From the NCBI GenBank assembly GCA_958439205.1, contig OY288189.1, positions 1,999,001-2,063,000 of the forward strand: DNA of 64,000 nucleotides, written 5' to 3'. Source of the stretch: an uncultured Allorhizobium sp. (lineage in GTDB: Bacteria > Pseudomonadota > Alphaproteobacteria > Rhizobiales > Rhizobiaceae). The translations under genes and the position numbers were made by a program. This document shows, piece by piece, positions 29,401 to 37,445 of this stretch (positions are counted from its first letter, which is position 1; every line of letters starts with the position of its first letter). The notes beneath the pieces were generated by a model. The model was given only the letters and a program-made list of their open reading frames with translations. It ran no database searches and was not told the DNA's origin.

Positions 29401-30477
29401 GAGGGAACCGGTCTTGGTCTCGCGATCACGGCTGGTCTTGTCCGTCTGTTCGGCGGCAAGCTGGATGTCGAATCAGAAGTTGGCCGGGGTTCGGCGTTTA
29501 CGGTCGAGCTGCCGCTTGCGATCGTTGCGGAACGCCGGGGGCAAAAGGAGCTGCCGGCGACGGTCAAGGATGCGCGGGTGCTCGTCATCGACGACAATGC
29601 CGTCAATCGCCGGATCATCACCGAGCAGTTGAGCATGTGGGGCTTTGACGGGCTCGCGGTTCCCGATGGACCGACAGGGATCGAAATTCTGAAAGCTGCC
29701 CATGCTGAAGGACTGTCGATCGACGTCGTCGTCATCGACTACCAGATGCCCGACATCAACGGCATTGATGTGGCGAAGGCGATCCGCAGCGACAGGCGCT
29801 ATGACGACATCGCGCTGGTGTTCCTGACGTCGATGGACATGGTCGGCGACGACCGGCTGTTCGAGAGCCTGAAGATCCAGGCGCATCTGATGAAGCCGGC
29901 GCGGGCGAATGTGTTGCGTGGTGCAATCATTGATGTTGTGCGTACCGCTCGCGTGCACGGGGTGAACTCCGCCCGCCTGCGTCCCATGTCACCTTCGGCT
30001 TCGCTTGCTGCTGTTCGGCCGGCCTTGCCGGTTGAACCCGTTCCTGCGGCCCCAGTCTTTCATGATGACAGCGCACTCAGGGTCCTGATCGCCGAGGACA
30101 ATCCGGTCAACCAGATCGTCTTTCGGCAGATCCTGACCGGCAGCGGCATCGCCTATCGCATCGTCGGCAATGGCGAGGAGGCCGTCGAGGCCTGGCGCAG
30201 CGAGCCACCGGACTTGATCCTGATGGATGTCTCGATGCCGGTCATGAACGGCCATCAGGCAACGGGCATGATCCGCAGCGAAGAGGCCCGTCGCGGCGGT
30301 TATCGCATTCCGATCATCGGCGTCACCGCCCATGCGCTGGAAAGCGACCGTGAGGCCTGCCTTGCGGCGGGCATGGATGATTATCTCTCCAAGCCGATTT
30401 CGCCGGAGCTCCTGATGCGCAAGATCGAGCAGTGGAGCGGCAGGCCGGTCGCGGCTGCGGCCAGCGCCGAGGGTTGA
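26455..30477 (+). CDS. Multi-PAS hybrid sensor histidine kinase with two receiver domains
   Basis: About 1340 residues, soluble (no clear membrane helix). About six PAS-like sensor modules fill residues ~10-770, several with the I-V-G-S-[IV]-x-D-[IL] exit motif. The HisKA phospho-acceptor is in FLANMSHEIRTPMNG (His near 805). The HATPase has NLLGNAIKFTEKG, EDTGIGIP and GTGLGLAI. Two receivers follow: the first with DDNAVNR, VVIDYQMPD and LMKP; the second with AEDNPVNQ, LMDVSMPVMNG and LSKP, both apparently intact. Start uncertain: I use GTG 26455, but TTG 26305 or a TTG downstream of GGGGAAG are possible. No response regulator gene is adjacent, and no input signal is evident. Confidence 0.92.
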   Translation: MNKDLIRGSDLLELVRDKIAALDLPSYVKDSELRYVAVNAPFARLHNLAPESFIGRSDREILGVDPDGLRDDRERRVLVFGEEEQLHLRPVSGGPLNILHIERFFDDDDRMYLFGFMEERAAAVAPEMTGPSAPPSAEVYQAVLEQYPIATYFRGADHRLLFANRAYAEMVGRPIEELLGRTEQEIFPELGQAYYEGNCRVLERGVTEEVQDSFIRADGTSVPALARTGAVTGPDGARYIVGSITDLSPLRLEQERLKAARQESEALQLQLQSLMASLPVGIFVLDPDLRISFANPAAIEMLEFDPPVPVEGMNYRELLMRTMARSISRMRPEEIEERISYRIEQVTALAEGPLIDVKTPSGRALAGGSRKIEGGRILITFTDVSDMVQREEETLLYRATLEQMPVPVFIRDINRRMIYVNTAYEELHGQRREDIYGLTEEELWPEDGQVMKEENLRILETGELVEKNREVVVRDGEEISVITRLSRITTAEKKHYIVGSVNDISNLKKGQQALVEAQARAESLYDDIVSMLQVMPVGVVIIDSDFMVEFANEKCREIWHWPDDVSLSGQSFRSYCEQNHKLGYAWPGIEFEEGFRRRIAQFEALEGSHVNELAYDDGKFVLATITRLHDRKILLTYSDLTEMRQRERDITAAQQQLERLGLFVQESMRLMSQGLMMVEQGRVAEVNPSFSRILDLPDGLLVEGESWRPVFEYCAARGDFGADAPAVLQQWQSALQNANSVSTNFLVAGKTWVKLEATFGRDRSCVVVLTDFTELKAREAELEVLLARSEAADKAKSDFLANMSHEIRTPMNGVLGMAELLSKSELDSRQKTFVDIMVKSGNALLTIINDILDFSKIDAGQLKLRKSPFDPVEAIEDVATLLSAAAAEKDIELVVSGDQKVMHTFMGDPGRFRQIVTNLLGNAIKFTEKGHVHVEVSAETVMDGQAILKLRIEDTGIGIPAEMQAKIFEKFSQVDTSSTRRHEGTGLGLAITAGLVRLFGGKLDVESEVGRGSAFTVELPLAIVAERRGQKELPATVKDARVLVIDDNAVNRRIITEQLSMWGFDGLAVPDGPTGIEILKAAHAEGLSIDVVVIDYQMPDINGIDVAKAIRSDRRYDDIALVFLTSMDMVGDDRLFESLKIQAHLMKPARANVLRGAIIDVVRTARVHGVNSARLRPMSPSASLAAVRPALPVEPVPAAPVFHDDSALRVLIAEDNPVNQIVFRQILTGSGIAYRIVGNGEEAVEAWRSEPPDLILMDVSMPVMNGHQATGMIRSEEARRGGYRIPIIGVTAHALESDREACLAAGMDDYLSKPISPELLMRKIEQWSGRPVAAAASAEG

Positions 30478-31209
30478 TCAGGCCGGACGCCTGACACCAC
30501 AGAGCATTTCACGCTTTCCCGCAAAGCCGGGGCGCCGTTCGACATCAAAGCCGGTGGCGGTCAGATTGCGCCTGACGAAGCCCGCTGCGGCGTAAGTCGC
30601 GAAGCTGCCGCCCTCTCTCGTCGTGTCGTGGACCCGCTGCATCAGTTCCGCCGACCACATGGCGCTGTTGCGCGAGGGCGCAAAGCCGTCGAGGAACCAG
30701 GCATCAAAGGTCAGCGTGCTTGCCGTCAAGTTTTCGAGGGCATCGCCGCAGACGACGGACAGCCGGGTCTGTGCGTCGAGGCCAACCGTGACCACGCCGG
30801 AGGGATCTGCCGGCCAGAGCGAGACCAGCGCCTGCCGCTCGGCATCGATCTCCGGCCAGCGGGAGAGGGCGCGGTCGATCTCTTCCGCCTGCATGGGGAA
30901 TAGCTCGAAGGAGACGAAATGGAGTTTGGCACCGGTACGGCGATGCTCCTTCCATTGGCGCCAGGTCTCGCAGGCATTCAGCCCGGTGCCGAAGCCGAGT
31001 TCGCCGATGGTGAAGGTCTCTGCCGTTTGCCAGCGCTCCGGCAGGCCGTTGCCGGCGAGGAAGACATGGCCGCATTCCAGCCGGCCGTCCGTCTGGCAAT
31101 AAAAGTGATCGCCAAAGGCGGTGGAAAAGGGCATATCGCCGTCGTGCCAGGCGAGCGGTGCCTGGGTGTCGCCGGTGCCTGGCGGATAATTTGAATGGGT
31201 CATGGCCAT
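30478..31209 (-). CDS. mnmD: tRNA 5-methylaminomethyl-2-thiouridine methyltransferase (MnmD / MnmC N-terminal domain)
   Basis: A 243-residue SAM-dependent methyltransferase equivalent to the N-terminal domain of E. coli MnmC, which makes the final methylation of mnm5s2U34 in certain tRNAs. ETFTIGELGFGTGLNACETW is the SAM-binding motif I region; LTFDAWFLDGFAPSRNSAMW is the conserved D-G-F-[AS]-P motif of the family. In E. coli this domain is fused to an FAD oxidase; here it stands alone. Its start overlaps that of the divergent FAD oxidoreductase gene. The ATG at 31201-31203 is an alternative start. Confidence 0.9.
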   Translation of the reverse strand: MAMTHSNYPPGTGDTQAPLAWHDGDMPFSTAFGDHFYCQTDGRLECGHVFLAGNGLPERWQTAETFTIGELGFGTGLNACETWRQWKEHRRTGAKLHFVSFELFPMQAEEIDRALSRWPEIDAERQALVSLWPADPSGVVTVGLDAQTRLSVVCGDALENLTASTLTFDAWFLDGFAPSRNSAMWSAELMQRVHDTTREGGSFATYAAAGFVRRNLTATGFDVERRPGFAGKREMLCGVRRPA

Positions 31210-31210
31210 G
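31201..31210. promoter_or_regulatory. Palindromic shared start region of mnmD and FAD oxidoreductase
   Basis: CATGGCCATG is its own reverse complement, so both strands read ATGGCCATG. Each divergent gene can start at either ATG, and there is no intergenic DNA; each promoter must lie inside the other coding region. Confidence 0.8.
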
Positions 31211-32410
31211 TCCGATAAATCGGCAGCGATGTCAGGTCAATTGCGCGCCGATCTCGTGATCGTCGGCGGTGGCATCATGGGCCTCTGGGGGGCGCTGAAA
31301 GCCGAGCGTCGGGGTATCGAGACGATCCTGATCGACGGCGACAAAACGGGAAGCGGGGCCAGCGGCGGACTGCTCGGTGCGCTCATGGCGCATATGCCGG
31401 ATCGCTGGAACGAGAAGAAGCAGTTGCAGTTCGACGGCCTCTTGTCTCTGGAGGCGGAGATCGCCGAGCTTGAAGCCGAGACCGGTCTTTCGGCCGGCTA
31501 TCGCCGCTGCGGGCGGCTGATCCCGCTGCCGAAGCCGCATTTGCGGCCGATCGCCGAGCGGCATTCGCTGGAGGCGGAAACCAACTGGAACCAGCAGGGC
31601 AGGCGTTTCGAGTGGTCCGTCATTGAGCAAAGCCCGTTTGCCGACTGGCCATCGCAGCGCTTCACAGAGGCTGGCCTTGTCTATGACCGTTTCGCGGGGC
31701 GGGTATCGCCACGCGCGCTCACTGCGGCGATCCGAGCGCGCCTGGAGCGCACGGGCCGTGTGCGGATCCTCGAAGGGGTTGCCGTAAAGTCGATCGATGC
31801 CAGCGCGCGGCAGGTGGTGACAGCCGATGGGGCGTCTGTCGGTTTCGGTGATCTGCTGGTCGCGGCTGGCGTCGGCTCCTTTCCGGTGCTTCAATTGATC
31901 GGTCCGTCCGTCCGCAAACCGCTTGGCCGAGGCGTCAAGGGACAGGCGGCTCTGTTGAAGGTCGACCTTCCTGCCGATCTTCCCCTCGTTTATCTCGACG
32001 GTCTCTATGTCGTGCCGCATGAGGGCGGGCATGTCGCGATCGGCAGTACCAGCGAAAACAGTTTCGATGACCCGTTCTCAACGGATGCGCAGCTGGATGC
32101 CCTGATCGCCGAGGCGCGGGAGCTTGCACCGGTGCTGCAGCGAGCCAAAGTTGTCGAGCGCTGGGCGGGGCTGCGCCCCAAGGCGGTGGACCGGGATCCG
32201 ATGGTCGGTCCGCATCCGGATCATCCGCATATCCATGCGCTGACCGGCGGCTTCAAGGTGAGTTTCGGCATTGCCCATCTGCTGGCCGATGCTGCACTCG
32301 ATGCGATTGCCGGGCAGGCATTGCCGCTGCCTCACGGCTTCTCGCTTTCTCATCACGTTTCGGTGGCTGTTGGCCGACCAGTCGATGAGGAATTTACCGA
32401 AATACCCTGA
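31202..32410 (+). CDS. FAD-dependent oxidoreductase, MnmC oxidase-like
   Basis: A 402-residue protein of the DAO/glycine oxidase fold. The FAD-binding motif VIVGGGIMGLWGALKAE is at residues ~18-35, GAGVGSFP-like AAGVGSFPVLQ in the middle, and a C-terminal AGLRPKAVDRDPMVGP and TGGFKVSFGIA that bind the isoalloxazine side. Such oxidoreductases as the C-terminal half of MnmC remove the carboxymethyl group of cmnm5s2U. Tight divergent linkage to mnmD suggests it provides that activity here, though sequence alone cannot exclude an amino-acid oxidase. Confidence 0.82.
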   Translation: MAMSDKSAAMSGQLRADLVIVGGGIMGLWGALKAERRGIETILIDGDKTGSGASGGLLGALMAHMPDRWNEKKQLQFDGLLSLEAEIAELEAETGLSAGYRRCGRLIPLPKPHLRPIAERHSLEAETNWNQQGRRFEWSVIEQSPFADWPSQRFTEAGLVYDRFAGRVSPRALTAAIRARLERTGRVRILEGVAVKSIDASARQVVTADGASVGFGDLLVAAGVGSFPVLQLIGPSVRKPLGRGVKGQAALLKVDLPADLPLVYLDGLYVVPHEGGHVAIGSTSENSFDDPFSTDAQLDALIAEARELAPVLQRAKVVERWAGLRPKAVDRDPMVGPHPDHPHIHALTGGFKVSFGIAHLLADAALDAIAGQALPLPHGFSLSHHVSVAVGRPVDEEFTEIP

Positions 32411-32547
32411 AATCACGCGGATTCCTGCTGTGCAAAGGCCGAAAATCCTTTTGCCCGCTTCGTGATACTGTCATGCAAATCACCTATCCACCGGGTTGTA
32501 ACGGAAACTGCTAAAGTTCCGAAGCGAGCCAGTGTGAGGTGCTCGAC

Positions 32548-33255
32548 ATGCGCTATGCCATCTGCTTTACGCCGCCTGCCCGTGATCCGCTTGCCGATGC
32601 AGCGGCGCGCTGGCTCGGTCGCAACGTGTTTTCCGGCGAGGCGGAAGAGCATCCGGGGCTGAAAGGTCTCGGCGTGCACGAGATTGCCTTTCACACGGCG
32701 CTGCCCCGTCGCTTCGGCTTTCATGCCACCTTCAAGGCGCCATTCCGTCTGAGCGAAGGATCCACCGAACCGGCTTTGCTGCGGGAGTTGATGCATTTTG
32801 CCGGTCGCATGGAGCCGGTTATGCTGCAGGGACTGACGGTCGGTCGCATCGGTGACGTCTACGGCCTCATTCTGGAGCGGCCTTGCCCCTCGGTCGACTA
32901 TCTCGCAGCCTCGATCGTTCAGGCCTTTGACGGTTTCCGCGCCCCGCTTTCCGAAGTCGAGATCGAGCGGCGCAATCCCGAGCGGCTGTCGGCACCGCAG
33001 TTCAGCAATCTCAGCCGCTGGGGACATCCTTACGTGATGGACGAGTTTCGCTTTCACATGACGCTGACAGGGCCGCTTCTGGCGCGGGATTTCCCGCGCA
33101 TAGAACAGGGACTGAAAGCCCATTTCGATCCCGTTCTCGCTGAGCCTGTCGTGGTGACCAATCTCGCGCTGTTCGTCGAGACTGAGCGGGGCGCGCCGTT
33201 TACCGTGCATTCGCTGCATCCTCTGGGGCGGGTTTCCAGCCGCAAGATTGCCTGA
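32548..33255 (+). CDS. DUF1045 / 2H-phosphoesterase-like protein
   Basis: A 235-residue protein with two H-x-[ST] type motifs, RFGFHATFKAPF near residue 55 and DEFRFHMTLTG near 170, the hallmark of the 2H phosphoesterase fold and of the DUF1045 family, members of which neighbour phosphonate genes elsewhere. Here no phosphonate genes are visible; instead puuE follows 91 bp later. I used the ATG at 32548, preceded by GAGGTG, rather than the GTG three codons upstream. Substrate unknown. Confidence 0.85.
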   Translation: MRYAICFTPPARDPLADAAARWLGRNVFSGEAEEHPGLKGLGVHEIAFHTALPRRFGFHATFKAPFRLSEGSTEPALLRELMHFAGRMEPVMLQGLTVGRIGDVYGLILERPCPSVDYLAASIVQAFDGFRAPLSEVEIERRNPERLSAPQFSNLSRWGHPYVMDEFRFHMTLTGPLLARDFPRIEQGLKAHFDPVLAEPVVVTNLALFVETERGAPFTVHSLHPLGRVSSRKIA

Positions 33256-33346
33256 CCGGTTTGCGCTGCAGCAAATTCCGCGTTTTCCATCTCGACAGGC
33301 GCCGCCCTCGCCAATAGCCTCGCGTCAAAACACGAGAGGTGAACCG

Positions 33347-34267
33347 ATGACGACTGCTCCTTATCCCCGCGACCTGATCGGCTATGGCCGCGACATTCCC
33401 GATCCGAAGTGGCCCGGTGATGCACGGATCGCGGTGCAGTTCGTGGTGAATTACGAGGAGGGCGGCGAAAGCTGCATTCTCGATGGGGATTCTGCCTCGG
33501 AAAACCTGCTGTCGGAAATCGTCGGGGCCCAGCCCTGGGCTGGCCAGCGCAATCTCAACATGGAATCGATCTACGAATACGGCTCACGCGCCGGTTTCTG
33601 GCGGCTCTGGCGGATGTTCACCGAGCGCAAGGTGCCCGTGACGGTCTACGGCGTGACGCTTGCCATGGCGCGCAACCCGGAAGCCGTTGCAGCGATGAAG
33701 GAGGCGGACTGGGAGATCGCCAGCCACGGCTATCGCTGGCTCGAATACAAGGATTTTCCAGAAGACGTTGAACGCGAGCACATCCGCGAAGCGGTGCGGC
33801 TGCACAAGGAGCTGACCGGCTCTCATCCGCTCGGCATGTATCAGGGCAAGCCGTCGGACAACACGCTACGTCTCGTGATGGAGGAGGGCGGCTTCCTATA
33901 CTCCTCCGATAACTATTCCGACGACCTGCCGTTCTGGGTGCCGGATCTGGAGGGCAAGCCCTTCCTGATCATTCCCTACACGCTCGAGACCAACGACATG
34001 CGGTTTGCCACGCCGCAGGGCTTCAACACCGGCGACCAGTTCTTCACCTATCTCAAGGACGCCTTTGATGTGCTTTACGATGAGGGAAAGAACGGCAGCC
34101 CGAAGATGATGTCCGTCGGCCTGCACTGCCGCCTTGTCGGTCGCCCGGGACGCGCGGCGGCGCTGGCGCGGTTCATTGATTATGTGACCAGCCACGAGAA
34201 GGTCTGGGTGCCGAAGCGCATCGAGATTGCCGAGCACTGGCACAAGTATCACAAGCCGGCTTGGTGA
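33347..34267 (+). CDS. puuE: Allantoinase PuuE
   Basis: A 306-residue metal-independent allantoinase of the polysaccharide-deacetylase fold, hydrolysing allantoin to allantoate in the cytoplasm. Features: YPRDLIGYGRDIPDPKWPG at the N-terminus, FVVNYEEGGESCILDGD, GVTLAMARNP, EIASHGYRWLEYK and MMSVGLHCRLVGRPGR, all diagnostic of PuuE. The start at 33347 has GAGAGGTG upstream. It converges with the LysR gene. Other steps of the pathway are encoded in this window. Confidence 0.95.
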   Translation: MTTAPYPRDLIGYGRDIPDPKWPGDARIAVQFVVNYEEGGESCILDGDSASENLLSEIVGAQPWAGQRNLNMESIYEYGSRAGFWRLWRMFTERKVPVTVYGVTLAMARNPEAVAAMKEADWEIASHGYRWLEYKDFPEDVEREHIREAVRLHKELTGSHPLGMYQGKPSDNTLRLVMEEGGFLYSSDNYSDDLPFWVPDLEGKPFLIIPYTLETNDMRFATPQGFNTGDQFFTYLKDAFDVLYDEGKNGSPKMMSVGLHCRLVGRPGRAAALARFIDYVTSHEKVWVPKRIEIAEHWHKYHKPAW

Positions 34268-34272
34268 GGTGG

Positions 34273-35136
34273 CTAGCCGTCTGCCTCCGCCAGCAGCCAA
34301 TCCCGCAAGATTGCGGCTGGCTCTGACAGATCCCCGCCTGACAACAGCCAATAGGCCTTGTCCTCGTCGGCAGCTTCATCGAACAACACTGTCAGCGTTC
34401 CCGCTGCCAGATGGTCGGCGATCAGGGCGGTTGGGCATAGGCCGATGCCGAGGCCTGAGAGCACCGAACTCACCAGTAGATTGAAGTCGGCATAAAGCGG
34501 TCCTGGGGGTGTCGGGCCTTCGATACCGCGTGCGGCCAGCCACTTAGACCAAGCGGCTTCGGTCGCGTCGTGTAACAGGTCATGATTGAGGAGGTCGGCC
34601 GGGCTGTTGATCGGTCCATGTCGATCCAGATAGCTCGGCGCACAGGTGGGCCGGGTGGCGGCGTCCAGGATGCGGTCCGCCCGACCTGGCGGGCGGGTGC
34701 CGTGACAGATCAGCAGATCCGCGCCGGCTTCGTCCGGAGTGAGTGCCCCTAGCGGATAGACGATCGAGACCTGGATCTGAGGATGTTCGGCACGGAAGCG
34801 GGGCAGGCGGGGGCCGAGCCAGTGGGTGACCACCGAGGGCATGCAGGCGAGGCTGGCGCGGGCGAAGGATTTGCGGGCGGTCAGCAGTTCTGCGGCGCGG
34901 GCGATGTGGCCGAGGCCTTCCGAGCAGGCGGCGCCGAGCTCGCGTCCGTCGGCGGTGAGGCGCACGCCGCGCGGGCGGCGTTCGAAGAGGGCAAGACCCA
35001 GCCAGTCTTCCAGTGCCTTCACATGCTGGCTCACGGCCGCTGCCGTCATGCCGAGTTCGGTTGCGGCCTGCAGGAAGCTTTCGCGACGGGCGGCGGCCTC
35101 GAAGGCACGGAGTGTGGGGAGCGGTGGCAATTTCAT
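34273..35136 (-). CDS. LysR family transcriptional regulator (GcvA-like)
   Basis: A 287-residue regulator. The winged HTH lies at residues ~1-65 (LPTLRAFEAAARRESFLQAA, MTAAAVSQHVKALEDWLG, RRPRGVRLTADG); the rest is the periplasmic-binding-like effector domain (TRPTCAPSYLDRHGPI). The start is the ATG at 35134-35136. It is divergent, 117 bp, from the DUF1989 gene, the usual position of a LysR regulator relative to its target. Confidence 0.9.
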   Translation of the reverse strand: MKLPPLPTLRAFEAAARRESFLQAATELGMTAAAVSQHVKALEDWLGLALFERRPRGVRLTADGRELGAACSEGLGHIARAAELLTARKSFARASLACMPSVVTHWLGPRLPRFRAEHPQIQVSIVYPLGALTPDEAGADLLICHGTRPPGRADRILDAATRPTCAPSYLDRHGPINSPADLLNHDLLHDATEAAWSKWLAARGIEGPTPPGPLYADFNLLVSSVLSGLGIGLCPTALIADHLAAGTLTVLFDEAADEDKAYWLLSGGDLSEPAAILRDWLLAEADG

Positions 35137-35253
35137 GGCTTTATGACTAAGCCAGACTTGTCCATGGGGCAAGAAGAGAGGCAGTTGTCTTGATGGGGTA
35201 GGTGGGGCACCTTGCGGCAAGTCTCATCTCCTTGCCGATCCCCGGAGCCGCCC

Positions 35254-36111
35254 ATGTCGCCCTTCAACGCCCATATCCCCGTTCCTGCCGATGCGGCTGC
35301 CCGCCGCGCCATGAAGCCTGTCGTCTGCTATCCGGTTGAGTCGCTTGTTGCTCCTGACATGAGAATTCTGGATCGGGCGCGGGCGACCATGGAGAAGGTC
35401 GGCGAGGTGATCGTGCCGCCGCGCGAGGGCAATACCTTCGAGGTGCCGAAGGGGCATTTCTTCCGGATCGTCAGCGTCGAGGGGCCGCAGGTGGGCGACC
35501 TGAACCTCTGGAACGCCAACGACCTGTCTGAGCGCTTCTTCTCCGGCAAGACGCGGGCGCTGCATGCGACGCATGTGACAACCGGCAACCGTCTCTGGAG
35601 TAATCTCCCGTCGCTGCGGCCCATGGCGACGATCAGCCATGATACGCTCGGCTGGTACGGTTTCGACGAATTCGGCGGCGGCGTGCATGACGTGATCGGC
35701 ACGCGCTGCGATCCATACACCAACCGTTTGCTCTCAGGCAGCGACTACCATCATTGCTGCCATTCCAACCTCTGCCGGGCACTGGCCCATCATACCGGAA
35801 CCGACATCAAGGCAGTCGAGCCGCATGTGCATGACGTGTTGAACGTCTTCATGTGCACGGGTTTCACACGAGACACGCAGCAGTATTTCATGAAGGCGAG
35901 CCCCGTCCGTCCTGGCGATTTCCTGGAGATGTTTGCGGAGATCGATCTGCTTGGCGCGCTTTCTGCCTGCCCGGGTGGCGATTGCAGCACCAGCCATTCG
36001 AGCGATGTGGCCAAGTGCTATCCGTTGAAGGTGGAAATCTACCGGCCCGATATGGCCTTGCTCGCGGATTGGCCGTTCCCGGAGCGGAATGGGTATCAGT
36101 TGCAGGTGTGA
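35254..36111 (+). CDS. DUF1989 family protein (urea carboxylase-associated type)
   Basis: A 285-residue cytoplasmic protein. EGPQVGDLNLWNANDLSERF, TRALHATHVTTGNRLWSNLP, and the Cys/His-rich HHCCHSNLCRAL and CPGGDCSTSHSSD are conserved in DUF1989 proteins, which are found beside urea carboxylase genes and whose members include an N-carbamoyl compound hydrolase-type activity. The cysteines and histidines probably hold a metal. In the ureide context it may act on a urea-derived or carbamoyl compound (inference). Confidence 0.85.
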   Translation: MSPFNAHIPVPADAAARRAMKPVVCYPVESLVAPDMRILDRARATMEKVGEVIVPPREGNTFEVPKGHFFRIVSVEGPQVGDLNLWNANDLSERFFSGKTRALHATHVTTGNRLWSNLPSLRPMATISHDTLGWYGFDEFGGGVHDVIGTRCDPYTNRLLSGSDYHHCCHSNLCRALAHHTGTDIKAVEPHVHDVLNVFMCTGFTRDTQQYFMKASPVRPGDFLEMFAEIDLLGALSACPGGDCSTSHSSDVAKCYPLKVEIYRPDMALLADWPFPERNGYQLQV

Positions 36112-36120
36112 AACGACAAA

Positions 36121-36150
36121 GGGCCCGGCAGCGATGCCGGGCCCTTCTCA
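36121..36150. terminator. Terminator between DUF1989 and alcohol dehydrogenase genes
   Basis: GGGCCCGGCA (36121-36130) pairs with TGCCGGGCCC (36135-36144), 10-bp stem, 4-nt loop, followed by TTCTCATTCT; it lies between convergent stops and can serve both strands. Confidence 0.85.
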
Positions 36151-36165
36151 TTCTGTCTTCGAAGA

Positions 36166-37212
36166 TCAGCCCTTGTCGAGGGTCGCCATGTCGATGACGA
36201 AGCGGTAGCGGACATCGCTCTTGATGACGCGCTCATAGGCTTCGTTCACCTGGGCGATATCGATGATCTCGATCTCCGGGGTGATGTCGTGCTTGCCGCA
36301 GAAATCCAGCATTTCCTGGGTTTCCTGGATCGAACCGATCATCGAGCCGGCGAGCGAGCGGCGGCCAGCGATCAGGGCGAAGGCATGCACGGGGACCGGG
36401 TTTTCCGGCACGCCGAGCAGAACCATGGTGCCGTCGACCTTCAGAAGGTTGAGATAGGCGTTCCAATCGATCTCGGCGCTGACGGTGCAGAGGATGAGGT
36501 CAAAGGAGCCGGCGAGCGTCTTGAAGGTCTCCGGATCCGAGGTTGCGTAATATTCCTTGGCGCCGAAGGCGAGGCCGTCTTCCTTTTTCGACAGGCTCTG
36601 GCTGAGCACGGTGACGTCAGCGCCCATGGCGGCGCCGATCTTGACGCCCATGTGGCCGAGACCGCCCATGCCGATGACTGCGACCTTCTTGCCGGGGCCG
36701 GCCTTCCAGTGGCTGAGCGGCGAATAGAGCGTGATGCCGGCGCAGAGCAGCGGTGCTGCCTTGTCGAGCGGCAGGTTGTCCGGAATGCTGAGAACATAGT
36801 CTTCGTGCACGACGATCGAGTCGGCATAGCCGCCTTGCGTCGGGGTCACGCCGTCGACTTCCGTAGAGTTATAGGTGCCGACGAGGCCCGGCATGTATTG
36901 CTCGCGGTAGAGATCGCGTTCGCAATGTAGGCAGGAATTGACGAAGCAGCCGACGCCGACGCGGTCGCCGACCTTGTATTTCGAAACGCTCGAGCCGACC
37001 GATGTCACGATGCCGGCGATCTCGTGGCCGGGGACCATGGGGAAGGTCGAGTTGCCCCATTCGTTGCGGGCCTGGTGGATGTCGGAATGGCAGATGCCGG
37101 AGAACTTGATCTCGATCACCACGTCGTCCGCGTTTGGTTCGCGACGCTCGAAGGTGAAGGGAACCAATGGCTTGGAGGCATCCGTTGCGGCATAGCCTTT
37201 GGCAATCGGCAT
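36166..37212 (-). CDS. Zinc-dependent alcohol dehydrogenase (CAD/YahK-like, NADP)
   Basis: A 348-residue medium-chain dehydrogenase. Catalytic zinc ligands appear in [16 protein letters not shown] and [12 protein letters not shown]; the Rossmann motif is [19 protein letters not shown]. The structural zinc loop is odd: [20 protein letters not shown] has only two of the usual four Cys after GC, so a structural zinc may be absent. Start chosen at the ATG at 37210-37212 with GAAAGGA upstream. Aldehyde/alcohol substrate unknown; no visible link to ureide catabolism. Confidence 0.9.
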   Translation of the reverse strand: MPIAKGYAATDASKPLVPFTFERREPNADDVVIEIKFSGICHSDIHQARNEWGNSTFPMVPGHEIAGIVTSVGSSVSKYKVGDRVGVGCFVNSCLHCERDLYREQYMPGLVGTYNSTEVDGVTPTQGGYADSIVVHEDYVLSIPDNLPLDKAAPLLCAGITLYSPLSHWKAGPGKKVAVIGMGGLGHMGVKIGAAMGADVTVLSQSLSKKEDGLAFGAKEYYATSDPETFKTLAGSFDLILCTVSAEIDWNAYLNLLKVDGTMVLLGVPENPVPVHAFALIAGRRSLAGSMIGSIQETQEMLDFCGKHDITPEIEIIDIAQVNEAYERVIKSDVRYRFVIDMATLDKG

Positions 37213-37445
37213 GGGGTATCCTTTCAAAAGTCATGGGGGAAGCGAGCTGTAGATAGGCCGATCCGGGGCCGCTGCAAGCGAAGGACCATGGCAATTGCGT
37301 TGAAAGTGCCTGTCGCCTTCGGAAACTCGACAAGTCCAGGGGGCTCGGCTAATCCTTGTCATCAACTGCTTCGCGGCATGCGCGGGCGGGCCCTTCTTGC
37401 CGCTGCTCTGACAGCTGTGGCCTTACATGATACTGGATTGACGGC

